Shown piece after piece: positions 10,583 to 21,082 of a stretch of DNA of 64,000 nucleotides; the first letter of the stretch is position 1; each line of letters begins with the position of its first letter. The position numbers were made by a program, and so were the translations under genes. This DNA comes from Blastomussa wellsi. Lineage: Eukaryota > Cnidaria > Anthozoa > Scleractinia > Plerogyridae. The notes beneath the pieces are model-generated. The model worked only from the letters and a program-made list of their open reading frames with translations. It had not been told where the DNA came from and searched no databases. Where the stretch lies: NCBI GenBank assembly GCA_947652115.1, contig OX393563.1:1230016-1294015 (forward strand). Reading direction: 5' to 3'.

Positions 10583-13500
10583 ATGGACGAAAAAGGTTAG
10601 TTTAATTTATCATCATCTTCAATTCACAGAAACTGACTACTTGTTGTTTATAAAATCTAACATGGGACAGGATTTTTAACTGACGTAGTCAAAAGATTCT
10701 TTCCCGTCGTAATGAAAGACGTATGTAAGAGTAAGGCATACTTTTCGTTACCGATTATATCTGTTTCAAACAATTAAGTTAAGATAAGTCTGGTTTTCGC
10801 CACGGAGAATCAGTCTTACACCTCTTCTTTTAATTTTTTCACTACCATCTTCTTTAGAAACAGTATTTTTTTTCGTTTTCAGAGTCTGTTGACGTGAAGC
10901 CACAAGCGTTGCAAATGCAGGTGAAGTGGGGTGTTGCTAGGACTGCTATGGCATGTCCGCCTACACTAGGGCATGCCAACTTCTGTTTGAGTGTGTAAAT
11001 GTGGGTTTCCCAAAAGATAACCCAGCAGTCTGCAGTTTTTTGCTGTTACTACCGCTATAGAAATTAAGCGCTTTTCAATTGAGTGTGAAAAAGTAATTTA
11101 CAAATTGCTTTGGTTTTGCATAAATCTGTTTATACGCTTAGTGATTGGTTAAAAATCTCGCGCCAATTTCTCAACCAATCAGGAGTAACACCAAAACTAA
11201 CCAAACTGGATTGTCTCTGTCCATTGTGATTGGCCAAAGTAATTACTTTGGTTTTGGCTTTACGACACTCAACTCGACACTCAATTGAAAGTCCTCCTCT
11301 CCATCCAGGAAATAAAAATCGATAAAGTTTGGCTAGCCCGCCAAATCTTCCAGTAGGTAGCCCTGTGAGTCGCCCAAAGTGAGAGCCGGCGGTGATTTAA
11401 CAAGCTCGTCAAATTTGAAATTAAACTTCATCTGATTGCCTCATTTTAATAGTACCTACCGAACGCTGTATGAAGTGGTTAAGCCATGGAAAAACGAGTT
11501 TCGATGCTTTGACTTTGACGTTGAGTAATTATTTGATTTGATTTCAGTTCCCTGTTGTTGATTCGCAAGGTAAATTGCTCTTACCCCCAGCAGACCTCAG
11601 AGAAGGATGTACCGTGCCTGTTTACGCCAACCCTAGGCAGGCTTTAAGGATTCTCAAGCGACGAGAAATGAAAAGAAGACTTAATTTGTCAGGAAGATTT
11701 GGCAGACAAGTAGGCTTAACTAGTTTTAAAACCCTTTTAAAGTAAAAACTTTTAAAACAAGCGCTGGATAAATTATCTTTAAAAGTGAATTATAAGTTTT
11801 AGGAGCATATATGATATTTTGAAGACAATCTTTCGGCCAAGCTAGGAAAGCGAAGGTGTTTATTCATAACATGTTCGAGATAACGACTGCGGGTTTGAGG
11901 TTTCTATCGATCGATTAGCGAATCAAATGGTAAGTTTGCTAATAGCAGCCACTGGGTTGTGGTGATGTCTGGACGGTTTCACTAAACTCGGACAGTCTGA
12001 TTCTCGTCATCCAATCAAAGGAGCCTGTCATGACACCGGTCAATAACTATAAATAAATTCATGTCTTCGCTGAAGACGGTATTTTGGGCTCATCCTCGGT
12101 GTAAAAACCTGTGAAACGTGATGTAAAACAAAGACCACAAAGAACTCAAAACAGTATGGAACAGAAAAACAATAGCTCACAAACAAAGAAAAAAGTCGCA
12201 GGTTTTTAGACCGAGGTAAACCCGTATTTTGTCTCAACCGTCACGTGTCCATTTTCGACCCCAGAGCTCTTGGGCGCTTTTCATTCGACCAAACATTCCG
12301 GAAATTCCGGGTGGGTGAGCGAATGGAACAGACATTTTCCGGAATTTCATTCCGGAATTTTGGGTGTACCTCGCGAGGTTGGCCTAAAATTCCGGAAAAT
12401 CGGAGTAACCGGAAAATTCCGTTCCATTCGACCATTCCTGCTCGGGCCAGTTTCTCCGAGCCAGAATTGCAGTCAAAAATCAAGTTGGCTTCGTCGATGG
12501 CTTCTCGATATCGTTGAGCGGCTTGCTTATTTGCCTTGGAAAGCTTGTTGGTCTTACTTCCGTATCCTTGCACACGTAACATAGCAGGAATAGCCACAGT
12601 TATGAGCGGTAAGTAGCACGAAGTAGCACAGAAATGTTCAGAAGCTTCGCATGCAGCAGCTAGCTACAGTGAACAAAGTAATATCATCTTCCTCGCTAAA
12701 AACGTCGTTTGTTTTGACTTCGGAGTTGTCTAACAACTCGAAAACGAGTAACAAAGGCAACGGTCCGCCATTTGTTTTGCTTTGATTTATTTTGTATTTT
12801 GGCGGGGAACTTGGAACGCAATGGCCTGGAACCGGTTGGTCGCGACCAACCGGAAAATACTGTTCCATTCGCCACACGGAACATTCTCGTCCCCAGAGGC
12901 CGCGATCCTTTTGGTCAGCACCAAGAATCACGACCTCTAGCCCTCTGCAAAACCGGAAGCCCGCGAATCACGGACTCATTGTCGAATCTGACAATTCCGA
13001 TTGGCTGAAAACTACAGAACGAGTACTCTGCGCATGCTCACAAGCTGGGGGTGACCAGAGGTCTCGATTCCTTGGTGCTCACCAAAAGGATCGCGGCCTC
13101 TGGGGACGAGAATGCACGTCAGAAGCTTGAGCTCTGGGGTCGAGAGTGTCACATGTCTTCCCGACACCGCGGAAAAACGCACCACGCGAAAAATATTAAG
13201 CGGATTTCGAAAATGCAGTGGATCAAGGATTAGCTGAAAATTTTAGCTCGAATTCCGGACTCTGCATACCAGGAAGCCTTGGTGTATCTTCAGTCCTGGT
13301 CTCAGTGTTGTCGTTTTGTCCATTTGAGACCCAAACCACCGCTTTACTTGAGAAGTCTTAGAACTTCCGCAAAAAGAAGTAATGAAACGAAACCTGGCCT
13401 CTTGAAGGGATCTTGAAAATTTGCCGCCGAAAGCAATATCTACTGTCTTTCAGTGAAACCAATATTACACAGAAAGTTTTCAAGGAATGTGGATGCGAAT

Positions 13501-14516
13501 TTGTGCGAAAATAGTGGAGGATTGATGGATTTCGCAAAAAATAGCACGGATTGGCGGATTCGCATACCCCTGTATTCACTAGCCTGCGTAGCTGGCGGGA
13601 TTCGCGGCGAAGTGCTTTTGTTTTTGGGAAGGCCGTCGTCGTCGGAGCGCTTCGCCGCTTGACCTCGTGGGCTTCGCCCGTGAATGCTGAGTGAGTGTAG
13701 CTCGCACCCTCAAATCCCGCCGGCTACGCAGGCTATATATTCACCCCCTCCTCAATGCAAATTTACGATGTTTTTAGCAAAAACTGGAAGCAAAATTATG
13801 AAGGTGACAATTGAGAGGTAATAAAACATAAAACAATCTACCTCTAAAAATATTGTTATCGTAATCAGGCATGATATAGAACGATGTGGAAATGGTTGAC
13901 ACTCTATCTTCAGGGGTTTCCAAAATTGCCAAAATGTTGTCCTCCTTTAATAATCCAACTGATGTAATCTGTTTGGCTGCCTATTTTCTGCACAGTGGCA
14001 AAATTGAAAACCTAGGTACGGAAGCCACGAAGCCTGCCCCTGAGGTTTTTAGGTCTTGTCGCTCCTCAGACTGAGTCCGGTCAAACAACAACCAACAATA
14101 TTTTTATTACTTCAGAATTAGGTCTCAATCTCCTGGCTCTGCAGGTAGCAACGCTAATCGAGGCGGGCCAGGATAATCAGAGAAAAAAAGGGGAAAGAAA
14201 ATACACACTAAACAAATGCAAATATGTAATAATTAAATCCGAAAACAGAAAAAGCTGTGTAATTAATTGAGGTTGGCAAAAAAGGACGGGAAAAGTCACG
14301 TGACAACAGCCGGCAACATCAAAACCCTTTATGACTCGTCTTTTATATCACAAGTTTTTTGCTCGATGTATAATATAGTAAGACAGTTGTAACCTTTGTA
14401 ACTATATTTTCAAAGTTTAAAAACTAATCGAAAATATGTTATCTTTTAAACTACAGGAAAAAAGGAAAATAGAAAACGAAGGAAATATTGAAACAGATGA
14501 GGAGACCGCAGACTAG
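10583..14516 (+). CDS. NF-YA-like small protein (candidate, four exons)
   Basis: Candidate exons are 10583-10595, 10883-10920, 11548-11709 and 14457-14516. Each junction has GT/AG and the frame is kept throughout, giving 90 residues. Exon 3 contains VYANPRQALRILKRREMKRR. This aligns with the NF-YA subunit-association segment, whose conserved pattern is Y-x-N-x-x-Q-x-x-R-I-L-K-R-R. NF-YA binds the NF-YB/NF-YC dimer through this helix and reads CCAAT through a second motif rich in HESRHRHA-type residues. I could not find that second motif between 11710 and 14516. Exon 4 instead encodes an acidic tail (ETDEETAD) and a stop. Either the protein is a truncated paralogue, or an internal exon escaped me. 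The NF-YA-like exon is well supported; the choice of exons 1, 2 and 4 rests on phase and splice consensus. Confidence 0.55.
12088..12190 (+). repeat. Dispersed repeat, second copy near 33960-34080
   Basis: The tract 'ttttgggctcatcctcggtg' followed by 'aaaaacctgtgaaac' and 'gtaaaacaaag' recurs in the same orientation at 33960-34080 ('ttttggctcatcctgtgt', 'aaaaacctgtgaaac', 'gtaaaacagag'). Identity is moderate, indicating an old interspersed repeat. It sits in the last intron of the NF-YA-like candidate. Confidence 0.5.
12241..13152. repeat. Composite inverted-repeat (MITE-like) block
   Basis: Outer ends resemble terminal inverted repeats: 'ttcgaccccagagctc' near 12253 and its complement 'gagctctggggtcga' ending about 13143. 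Inside, 12882-12945 and 13060-13115 form a second inverted pair around 'ctcgtccccagaggccgcga'. Palindromic ttccggaa words repeat between 12290 and 12420. Several open frames here (for example 12241-12597 minus) are by-products of this structure. The block is probably two or more MITEs superimposed within an intron. Confidence 0.55.
12832..12853. repeat. Perfect 22-bp palindrome
   Basis: The arm CCGGTTGGTCG is followed directly by its exact reverse complement with no spacer. It sits inside the composite MITE block. It may be a core of a nested foldback or a former element junction. Confidence 0.6.
13581..13734. repeat. MITE with terminal inverted repeats
   Basis: Starts agcctgcgtagctggcggga and ends with the complement tcccgccggctacgcaggct, giving terminal inverted repeats of about 22 bases around a GC-rich body of 110 bases. 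There is no coding potential. The terminal motif is one I associate with abundant anthozoan MITEs. Confidence 0.7.
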
Positions 14517-15120
14517 CAGTTTAGAAGCTTTTACAGACTTCAAAAGATCATAAAACAATTTCAATCAACTAAAATAAGCAAGCTTATCTTTCAGCTAGAA
14601 ATTAATGTGCACGATTAAGTAAACAAAAAAGTATATAAAAACTTACATATAATAACATTCCTTTGTCAGTGAAAATCATGCTATTTCTGATTTGTGTTGT
14701 AGCCTTGACAGCAATATTCCAGAGATTCCAATGATTCGGAATTTGAAGGGGGTAAACCATGATACGGGCGTCCCACTTCTCATGCGATCAGGCGGGAGGA
14801 AGGGCATGATTACAGGTTACACATCCAGTGGAAACTTGCCCTGTAAAACCGCAAACCCTCGCGAGAAGCCGAGGCAATTCGCCCCCAAGACAGGCTTCTT
14901 TGCTCAATGATGCCCAATATGTAAACATTTTATATTGTTGTAAACTTTGGCCCGGAAATGCCATCGTCCCGACTAGCTGCCCCTGGGTCTCCCCGGATGG
15001 GAAAGCCCTGGCGTCTCGATCTGTCCCCCGTCCCTCTGAGGGCTCCTTTGTGTTTGATCTCATACAATTTCTGTCTGTAATCCGTTATATACGGCAGACC
15101 TCGGATTGATTCAACTGATC

Positions 15121-15219
15121 GCAAGAAATGCTTCATAAAATACAGGATTTTGCATCTTTTTATCCCTAACTGTGATCTACTGTAGATGCAAAATCCTGTA
15201 TTTTATGAAACATTTCTTG
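15121..15219. repeat. Hairpin just left of the Merlin insertion
   Basis: The arms 15121-15157 and 15184-15219 are nearly perfect reverse complements (aaaatacaggattttgcatct against agatgcaaaatcctgtattt), with a 26-base loop. It lies about 100 bases outside the Merlin target-site duplication. Confidence 0.7.
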
Positions 15220-15321
15220 AGTGTTTGTCGACGTATTTGTCGTTCGCCACAAAATGGAACAGAAGGCTTTCCTTGTTGTCTTCCAGCATCTATCAACCTT
15301 CGTTCTAAACAGGACAACTGA

Positions 15322-15329
15322 CAGGATGC
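15322..15329 (+). repeat. Target-site duplication of the outer Merlin element, left copy
   Basis: CAGGATGC immediately precedes the left terminal inverted repeat (ggaaaaatttccgcac). The identical octamer follows the last right terminus at 21075-21082. Eight- to nine-base duplications are typical of Merlin/IS1016-type transposons. Confidence 0.85.
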
Positions 15330-15599
15330 GGAAAAATTTCCGCACAGCCCCATACATTTATTATGCACGCTGAATGCTTAATTATGCATGCGCTTTATTG
15401 TCTTTTTAAACAATAGATATCCCCTAAGGATTTGAATACATACATCGTTAATTGCTACTTACAGTTTGAATAAAAATGGTCTTCTCTGCTCTCTCTTTCA
15501 CTTCCCCTTTCTCCCTTTTCCTTCTTCTTACTTTCTTCTCTTCTACTCCGAATTTCTCTGTCCAGATTCCCCTCGAATATTTCTTCTTTTTTTTTTTAC

Positions 15600-15690
15600 C
15601 ACAGCAAGCCTCGAACCCCCGGCCTTCATCTACCTTCAATACAGTTGTCGGATTACCAGTCCATCATCTATACCACTACACCACGAGGTT
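15600..15690 (-). other. tRNA-like pol III box pair in the Merlin left arm, copy 1
   Basis: On the minus strand an A-box-like TGGTGTAGTGG is followed about 55 bases later by a B-box-like GGTTCGAGGCT. The stems do not pair as a tRNA should, so this is not called as a gene. It is repeated in the inner element at about 16291-16381. Its presence inside a DNA transposon could reflect an absorbed SINE head. Confidence 0.4.
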
Positions 15691-16012
15691 CAGTTGGGAA
15701 ATGGACGTTTAAAATTAAATTTTATTTCTTCGTTACTTTTGAAGACAAAGAGAAATTTGCATTACAATCCTTTTTTCTCTTATTTGATAATTCCAGCATG
15801 AGAACATGCAGAATATTACATTTCCATTGGCTCCCTTGCCAAATAAAAGGAAGTGTTTTCATTTCTCACCCTCTCGATCATTTTCTCGAATATACTAGTA
15901 GTGCAACCACAAATTATCAACCTATATTTTGCTTCATTTTTCTACGTTATCTTCTGTTTTCTTGTTGCGTCCGTTCTTCGTCAATTTCTCGTCGTTTCCC
16001 GTTTCCTGTGTA

Positions 16013-16020
16013 CTGTTATG
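16013..16020 (+). repeat. Target-site duplication of the inner Merlin copy, left
   Basis: CTGTTATG lies directly before the inner left terminus at 16021. The same octamer follows the inner right terminus at 17802-17809. The uninterrupted site is visible inside the inner element itself at 16704-16711, which shows the insertion point within the outer copy. Confidence 0.85.
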
Positions 16021-16290
16021 GGAAAAATTTCCGCACAGCCCCATACATTTATTATGCATGCTGAATGCTTAATTATGCATGCGCTTTATTGTCTTTTTAA
16101 ACAATAGATATCCCCTAAGGATTTGAATACATACATCGTTAATTGCTACTTACAGTTTGAATAAAAATGGTCTTCTCTGCTCTCTCTTTCACTTCCCCTT
16201 TCTCCCTTTTCCTTTTTCTTACTTTCTTCTCTTCTACTCCGAATTTCTCTGTCCAGATTCCCCTCGAATATTTCTTCTCTTTTTTTTTAC

Positions 16291-16381
16291 CACAGCAAGC
16301 CTCGAACCCCCGGCCTTCATCTACCTTCAATACAGTTGTCGGATTACCAGTCCATCATCTATACCACTACACCACGAGGTT
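16291..16381 (-). other. tRNA-like pol III box pair in the Merlin left arm, copy 2
   Basis: Same minus-strand A-box-like and B-box-like motifs as at 15600-15690, offset by 691 bases, in the inner Merlin copy. It is not a tRNA gene by structure. Confidence 0.4.
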
Positions 16382-16864
16382 CAGTTGGAAAATGAACGTT
16401 TAAAATTAAATTTTATTTCTTCGTTACTTTTGTAGACAAAGAGAAATTTGCATTACAATCCTTTATTCTCTTATTTGATAATTCCAGCATGAAAACATGC
16501 AGAATATTGCATTTCCATTGGCTCCCTTGCCAAATAAAAGGAAGTGTTTGCATTTCTCACCTTCTCGATCATTTTCTCGAATATACTTGTAGTGCAACCA
16601 CAAATTATCAACCTATATTTTGCTTCATTTTTCTACGTTATCTTCTGTTTTCTTGTTGCGTCCGTTCTTCGTCAATTTTTCGTCGTTTCCCGTTTCCTGT
16701 GTACTGTTATGTCGTTGACGTCCATAAATCTGTTCAAGCTGTTCTACATAATCTCAGAACACGGCTGGTGCATACAGTGGTACAAGGAACACAACCTGCT
16801 CGCGTTGTCCACGAGAAGCCTGAAATAATACTATTTCGTAGAGAGCAGGGATAAAGATACTCTC

Positions 16865-17169
16865 TTGAGATACTCCACCATTCGCGCTCAAATATTGCCT
16901 GGACCACGCGTGATGACCGACATGTGTAAAGCTTACGATTGCCTCAATGACGAGGGTTATAGTCGCCTCATAGTTAACCACAGCCTAAACTTCATAGACC
17001 CAGACACAGGTGCGCACACACAGTGCATTGAAAATACATGGTGGGGAATAAAGATCTCTTCGAAAGCTACCTAAAGGAGTGGTTGTGGCGTAAGCACTAT
17101 GGAGAGAATCCTTTTGGTAACATAATCAAGCATATCGCCGATCTTCGTGAAGTCCGAAAGGGCGCATAA
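16865..17169 (+). pseudogene. Merlin transposase C-terminal fragment, unit 1
   Basis: The frame encodes ILPGPRVMTDMCKAYDCL, then VNHSLNFIDPDTGAHT and IENTWWG. These match the end of the ISXO2-like/Merlin DDE transposase, including the second Asp (MTD) and the Glu of the IENTWW block. The frame then runs to a stop at 17074. The expected continuation, FESYLKEWLWRKHYG and FGNIIKHIADLREV, lies in another frame up to 17169, so a frameshift separates them. The N-terminal two thirds and first catalytic Asp are missing, so it cannot encode a working transposase. Confidence 0.75.
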
Positions 17170-17801
17170 GAGTTGAAAGTACTACTGTATGCATCGTTCC
17201 TGATCTGCTGACTGACTGACTGATTGATTGATTGATTGATGGTGGATGGATTCATTTCGCTGAGAGCTCCGACTACGAATACGTACAGGAATTAGACCTG
17301 TCTTCTCTACTCACGTAATCAAAACAACGGAAAACAACGACCAAATACAACGAGAAAGGTAAGCAAAACATTTATTCTTTATTTTGTATCATTAAATAAA
17401 ATACTTGATGACCCAAACAACATTTGAAAGCTAACCCCAAGGCCTAAATCACTATTTTAAACCATTTCTACATGCGTATTTAATTTTAAAACATCGTGAA
17501 ATCGCCCCAAAATTTAACATTTCCTTTTGATTTTCCGTATTTTAGAAGCTAAATTTTAAAAATTTTCTAAGTCTAAATTTATTTAACCTATTTTTCACGC
17601 GATTCAAGACAAATTTCGTTAAATTTTTCTAAGTTTAAAACTATTTTGGACTTAGAAAAAAAATGAAAAGTTAGTCGAACAAAGAAATGACTCAAACAAA
17701 GAGCGTAAGCCCCAAAGGGTCTCTATTGTTCCGGCTATTGTTTTCAATAAACAAAGAACTGCATGCATAATAAATGTATGGGGCTGTGCGGAAATCTTGC
17801 C

Positions 17802-17809
17802 CTGTTATG
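17802..17809 (+). repeat. Target-site duplication of the inner Merlin copy, right
   Basis: CTGTTATG lies directly after the right terminus of the inner element, matching 16013-16020. It also forms the first eight bases of each downstream 1,091-bp unit (17802, 18893, 19984). Confidence 0.85.
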
Positions 17810-17962
17810 TCGTTGACGTCCATAAATCTGTTCAAGCTGTTCTACATAATCTCAGAACAGGGCTGGTGCATACAGTGGTACAAGGAACACAACCTGCTCG
17901 CGTTGTCCACGAGAAGCCTGAAATAATACTATTTCGTAGAGAGCAGGGATAAAGATACTCTC

Positions 17963-18267
17963 TTGAGATACTCCACCATTCGCGCTCAAATATTGCCTGG
18001 AACACGCGTGATGACCGACATGTGTAAAGCTTACGATTGCCTCAATGACGAGGGTTATAGTCGCCTCATAGTTAACCACAGCCTAAACTTCATAGAGCCA
18101 GACACAGGTGCGCACACACAGTGCATTGAAAATACATGGTGGGGAATAAAGATCTCTTCGAAAGCTACCTAAAGGAGTGGTTGTGGCGTAAGCACTATGG
18201 AGATGATCCTTTTGGTAACATAATCAAGCATATCGCCGATCTTCGTGAAGTCCGAAAGGACGCATAA
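17963..18267 (+). pseudogene. Merlin transposase C-terminal fragment, unit 2
   Basis: Same fragment as at 16865-17169, with ILPGTRVMTDMCKAYDCL and FIEPDTGAHT. It carries the same frame break after IENTWWG, and DDPFGN-type residues continue in the second frame to a stop at 18267. It belongs to the first tandem unit. Confidence 0.75.
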
Positions 18268-19053
18268 GAGTTGAAAGTACTACTGTATGCATCGTTCGTG
18301 ATCTGCTGACTGACTGACTGATTGATTGATGGTGGATGGATTCATTTTGCTGAGAGCTCCGACTACGAATACGTACAGGAATTAGACCTGTCTTCTCTAC
18401 TCACGTAATCAAAACAACGGAAAACAACGACAAAATACAACGAGAAAGGTAAGCAAAACATTTATTCTTTATTTTGTATCATTAACTAAAAATACTTGAT
18501 GACCCAAACAACATTTGAAAGCTAACCCCAAGGCCTAAATCACTATTTTAGACCATTTCTACATGCGTATTTAATTTTAAAACATCGTGAAATCGCCCCA
18601 AAATTTAACATTTCCTTTTGATTTTCCGTATTTTAGAAGCTAAATTTTAAAAATTTTCTAAGTCTAAATTTATTTAACCTATTTTTCACGCGATTCAAGA
18701 CAAATTTCGTTAAATTTTTCTAAGTTTAAAACTATTTTGGACTTAGAAAAAAAATGAAAAGTTAGTCGAACAAAGAAATGACTCAAACAAAGAGCGTAAG
18801 CCCCAAAGGGTCTCTATTGTTCCGGCTATTGTTTTCAATAAACAAAGAACTGCATGCATAATAAATGTATGGGGCTGTGCGGAAATCTTGCCCTGTTATG
18901 TCGTTGACGTCCATAAATCTGTTCAAGCTGTTCTACATAATCTCAGAACAGGGCTGGTGCATACAGTGGTACAAGGAACACAACCTGCTCGCGTTGTCCA
19001 CGAGAAGCCTGAAATAATACTATTTCGTAGAGAGCAGGGATAAAGATACTCTC

Positions 19054-19358
19054 TTGAGATACTCCACCATTCGCGCTCAAATATTGCCTGGAACACGCGT
19101 GATGACCGACATGTGTAAAGCTTACGATTGCCTCAATGACGAGGGTTATAGTCGCCTCATAGTTAACCACAGCCTAAACTTCATAGAGCCAGACACAGGT
19201 GCGCACACACAGTGCATTGAAAATACATGGTGGGGAATAAAGATCTCTTCGAAAGCTACCTAAAGGAGTGGTTGTGGCGTAAGCACTATGGAGATGATCC
19301 TTTTGGTAACATAATCAAGCATATCGCCGATCTTCGTGAAGTCCGAAAGGACGCATAA
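19054..19358 (+). pseudogene. Merlin transposase C-terminal fragment, unit 3
   Basis: Identical in protein sequence to the fragment at 17963-18267, including the frame break. It belongs to the second tandem unit. Confidence 0.75.
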
Positions 19359-20144
19359 GAGTTGAAAGTACTACTGTATGCATCGTTCGTGATCTGCTGA
19401 CTGACTGACTGATTGATTGATGGTGGATGGATTCATTTTGCTGAGAGCTCCGACTACGAATACGTACAGGAATTAGACCTGTCTTCTCTACTCACGTAAT
19501 CAAAACAACGGAAAACAACGACAAAATACAACGAGAAAGGTAAGCAAAACATTTATTCTTTATTTTGTATCATTAACTAAAAATACTTGATGACCCAAAC
19601 AACATTTGAAAGCTAACCCCAAGGCCTAAATCACTATTTTAGACCATTTCTACATGCGTATTTAATTTTAAAACATCGTGAAATCGCCCCAAAATTTAAC
19701 ATTTCCTTTTGATTTTCCGTATTTTAGAAGCTAAATTTAAAAAATTTTCTAAGTCTAAATTTATTTAACCTATTTTTCACGCGATTCAAGACAAATTTCG
19801 TTAAATTTTTCTAAGTTTAAAACTATTTTGGACTTAGAAAAAAAATGAAAAGTTAGTCGAACAAAGAAATGACTCAAACAAAGAGCGTAAGCCCCAAAGG
19901 GTCTCTATTGTTCCGGCTATTGTTTTCAATAAACAAAGAACTGCATGCATAATAAATGTATGGGGCTGTGCGGAAATCTTGCCCTGTTATGTCGTTGACG
20001 TCCATAAATCTGTTCAAGCTGTTCTACATAATCTCAGAACAGGGCTGGTGCATACAGTGGTACAAGGAACACAACCTGCTCGCGTTGTCCACGAGAAGCC
20101 TGAAATAATACTATTTCGTAGAGAGCAGGGATAAAGATACTCTC

Positions 20145-20449
20145 TTGAGATACTCCACCATTCGCGCTCAAATATTGCCTGGAACACGCGTGATGACCGA
20201 CATGTGTAAAGCTTACGATTGCCTCAATGACGAGGGTTATAGTCGCCTCATAGTTAACCACAGCCTAAACTTCATAGAGCCAGACACAGGTGCGCACACA
20301 CAGTGCATTGAAAATACATGGTGGGGAATAAAGATCTCTTCGAAAGCTACCTAAAGGAGTGGTTGTGGCGTAAGCACTATGGAGATGATCCTTTTGGTAA
20401 CATAATCAAGCATATCGCCGATCTTCGTGAAGTCCGAAAGGACGCATAA
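20145..20449 (+). pseudogene. Merlin transposase C-terminal fragment, unit 4
   Basis: Identical in protein sequence to units 2 and 3, including the frame break. It belongs to the last tandem unit, whose right terminus ends the whole element at 21074. Confidence 0.75.
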
Positions 20450-21074
20450 GAGTTGAAAGTACTACTGTATGCATCGTTCGTGATCTGCTGACTGACTGAC
20501 TGATTGATTGATGGTGGATGGATTCATTTTGCTGAGAGCTCCGACTACGAATACGTACAGGAATTAGACCTGTCTTCTCTACTCACGTAATCAAAACAAC
20601 GGAAAACAACGACAAAATACAACGAGAAAGGTAAGCAAAACATTTATTCTTTATTTTGTATCATTAACTAAAAATACTTGATGACCCAAACAACATTTGA
20701 AAGCTAACCCCAAGGCCTAAATCACTATTTTAGACCATTTCTACATGCGTATTTAATTTTAAAACATCGTGAAATCGCCCCAAAATTTAACATTTCCTTT
20801 TGATTTTCCGTATTTTAGAAGCTAAATTTAAAAAATTTTCTAAGTCTAAATTTATTTAACCTATTTTTCACGCGATTCAAGACAAATTTCGTTAAATTTT
20901 TCTAAGTTTAAAACTATTTTGGACTTAGAAAAAAAATGAAAAGTTAGTCGAACAAAGAAATGACTCAAACAAAGAGCGTAAGCCCCAAAGGGTCTCTATT
21001 GTTCCGGCTATTGTTTTCAATAAACAAAGAACTGCATGCATAATAAATGTATGGGGCTGTGCGGAAATCTTGCC

Positions 21075-21082
21075 CAGGATGC
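21075..21082 (+). repeat. Target-site duplication of the outer Merlin element, right copy
   Basis: CAGGATGC follows the final right terminus (tcttgcc), matching 15322-15329 exactly. Confidence 0.85.

Larger units (their letters stand above)
16021..17801 (+). mobile_element. Complete Merlin copy inserted into another Merlin copy
   Basis: This 1,781-bp unit has both terminal inverted repeats and is bounded by CTGTTATG on each side. It is very similar to the surrounding outer element but carries private differences (for example a longer gatt repeat near 17220 and ccacgcg where the outer units read acacgcg at about 16908). It contains a partial transposase frame at 16865-17169 and a tRNA-like segment at 16291-16381. 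Confidence 0.8.
15330..21074 (+). mobile_element. Merlin-type DNA transposon, outer copy with nested insertion and tandem expansion
   Basis: The left terminus ggaaaaatttccgcacagcc and the right terminus (ggggctgtgcggaaatcttgcc) are inverted repeats of about 40 bases, and the whole is flanked by CAGGATGC on both sides. The outer element consists of a left part (15330-16020) and a right part repeated three times (17802-21074). Between them sits a complete second copy, 16021-17801. Coding capacity is only the C-terminal third of a DDE transposase, so the element is non-autonomous or decayed. Family assignment rests on the ISXO2/IS1016-like motifs in the transposase fragment plus the 8-bp duplications. 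Confidence 0.8.
17802..21074 (+). repeat. Three 1,091-bp tandem units of the outer Merlin right arm
   Basis: The units are 17802-18892, 18893-19983 and 19984-21074, each exactly 1,091 bases and each starting with CTGTTATG after a right terminus. They are almost identical. Units 2 and 3 share a change near 19737 and 20828 (aaatttaaaaaa) that unit 1 lacks (aaattttaaaaa at 18646). They differ together from the inner element. The pattern fits unequal crossing-over after the self-insertion. Confidence 0.85.

Noticed and set aside
13886..14074. Possible exon (MEMVDTLSSGVSKIAKML...)
   Set aside because: Protein-like in composition, but it follows a repeat shared with 9790-9870, has no splice support, and would not fit the NF-YA-like frame. 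Probably a mobile-element remnant.
15448..15801. Open frames on both strands in the Merlin left arm
   Set aside because: They duplicate exactly in the second left arm, are low-complexity (Lys- or Phe/Ser-rich) and resemble no transposase.
17200..17245. CRISPR-like short tandem repeats (gact/gatt)n
   Set aside because: A simple 4-base microsatellite in the Merlin unit; no spacer structure, and the genome is eukaryotic.
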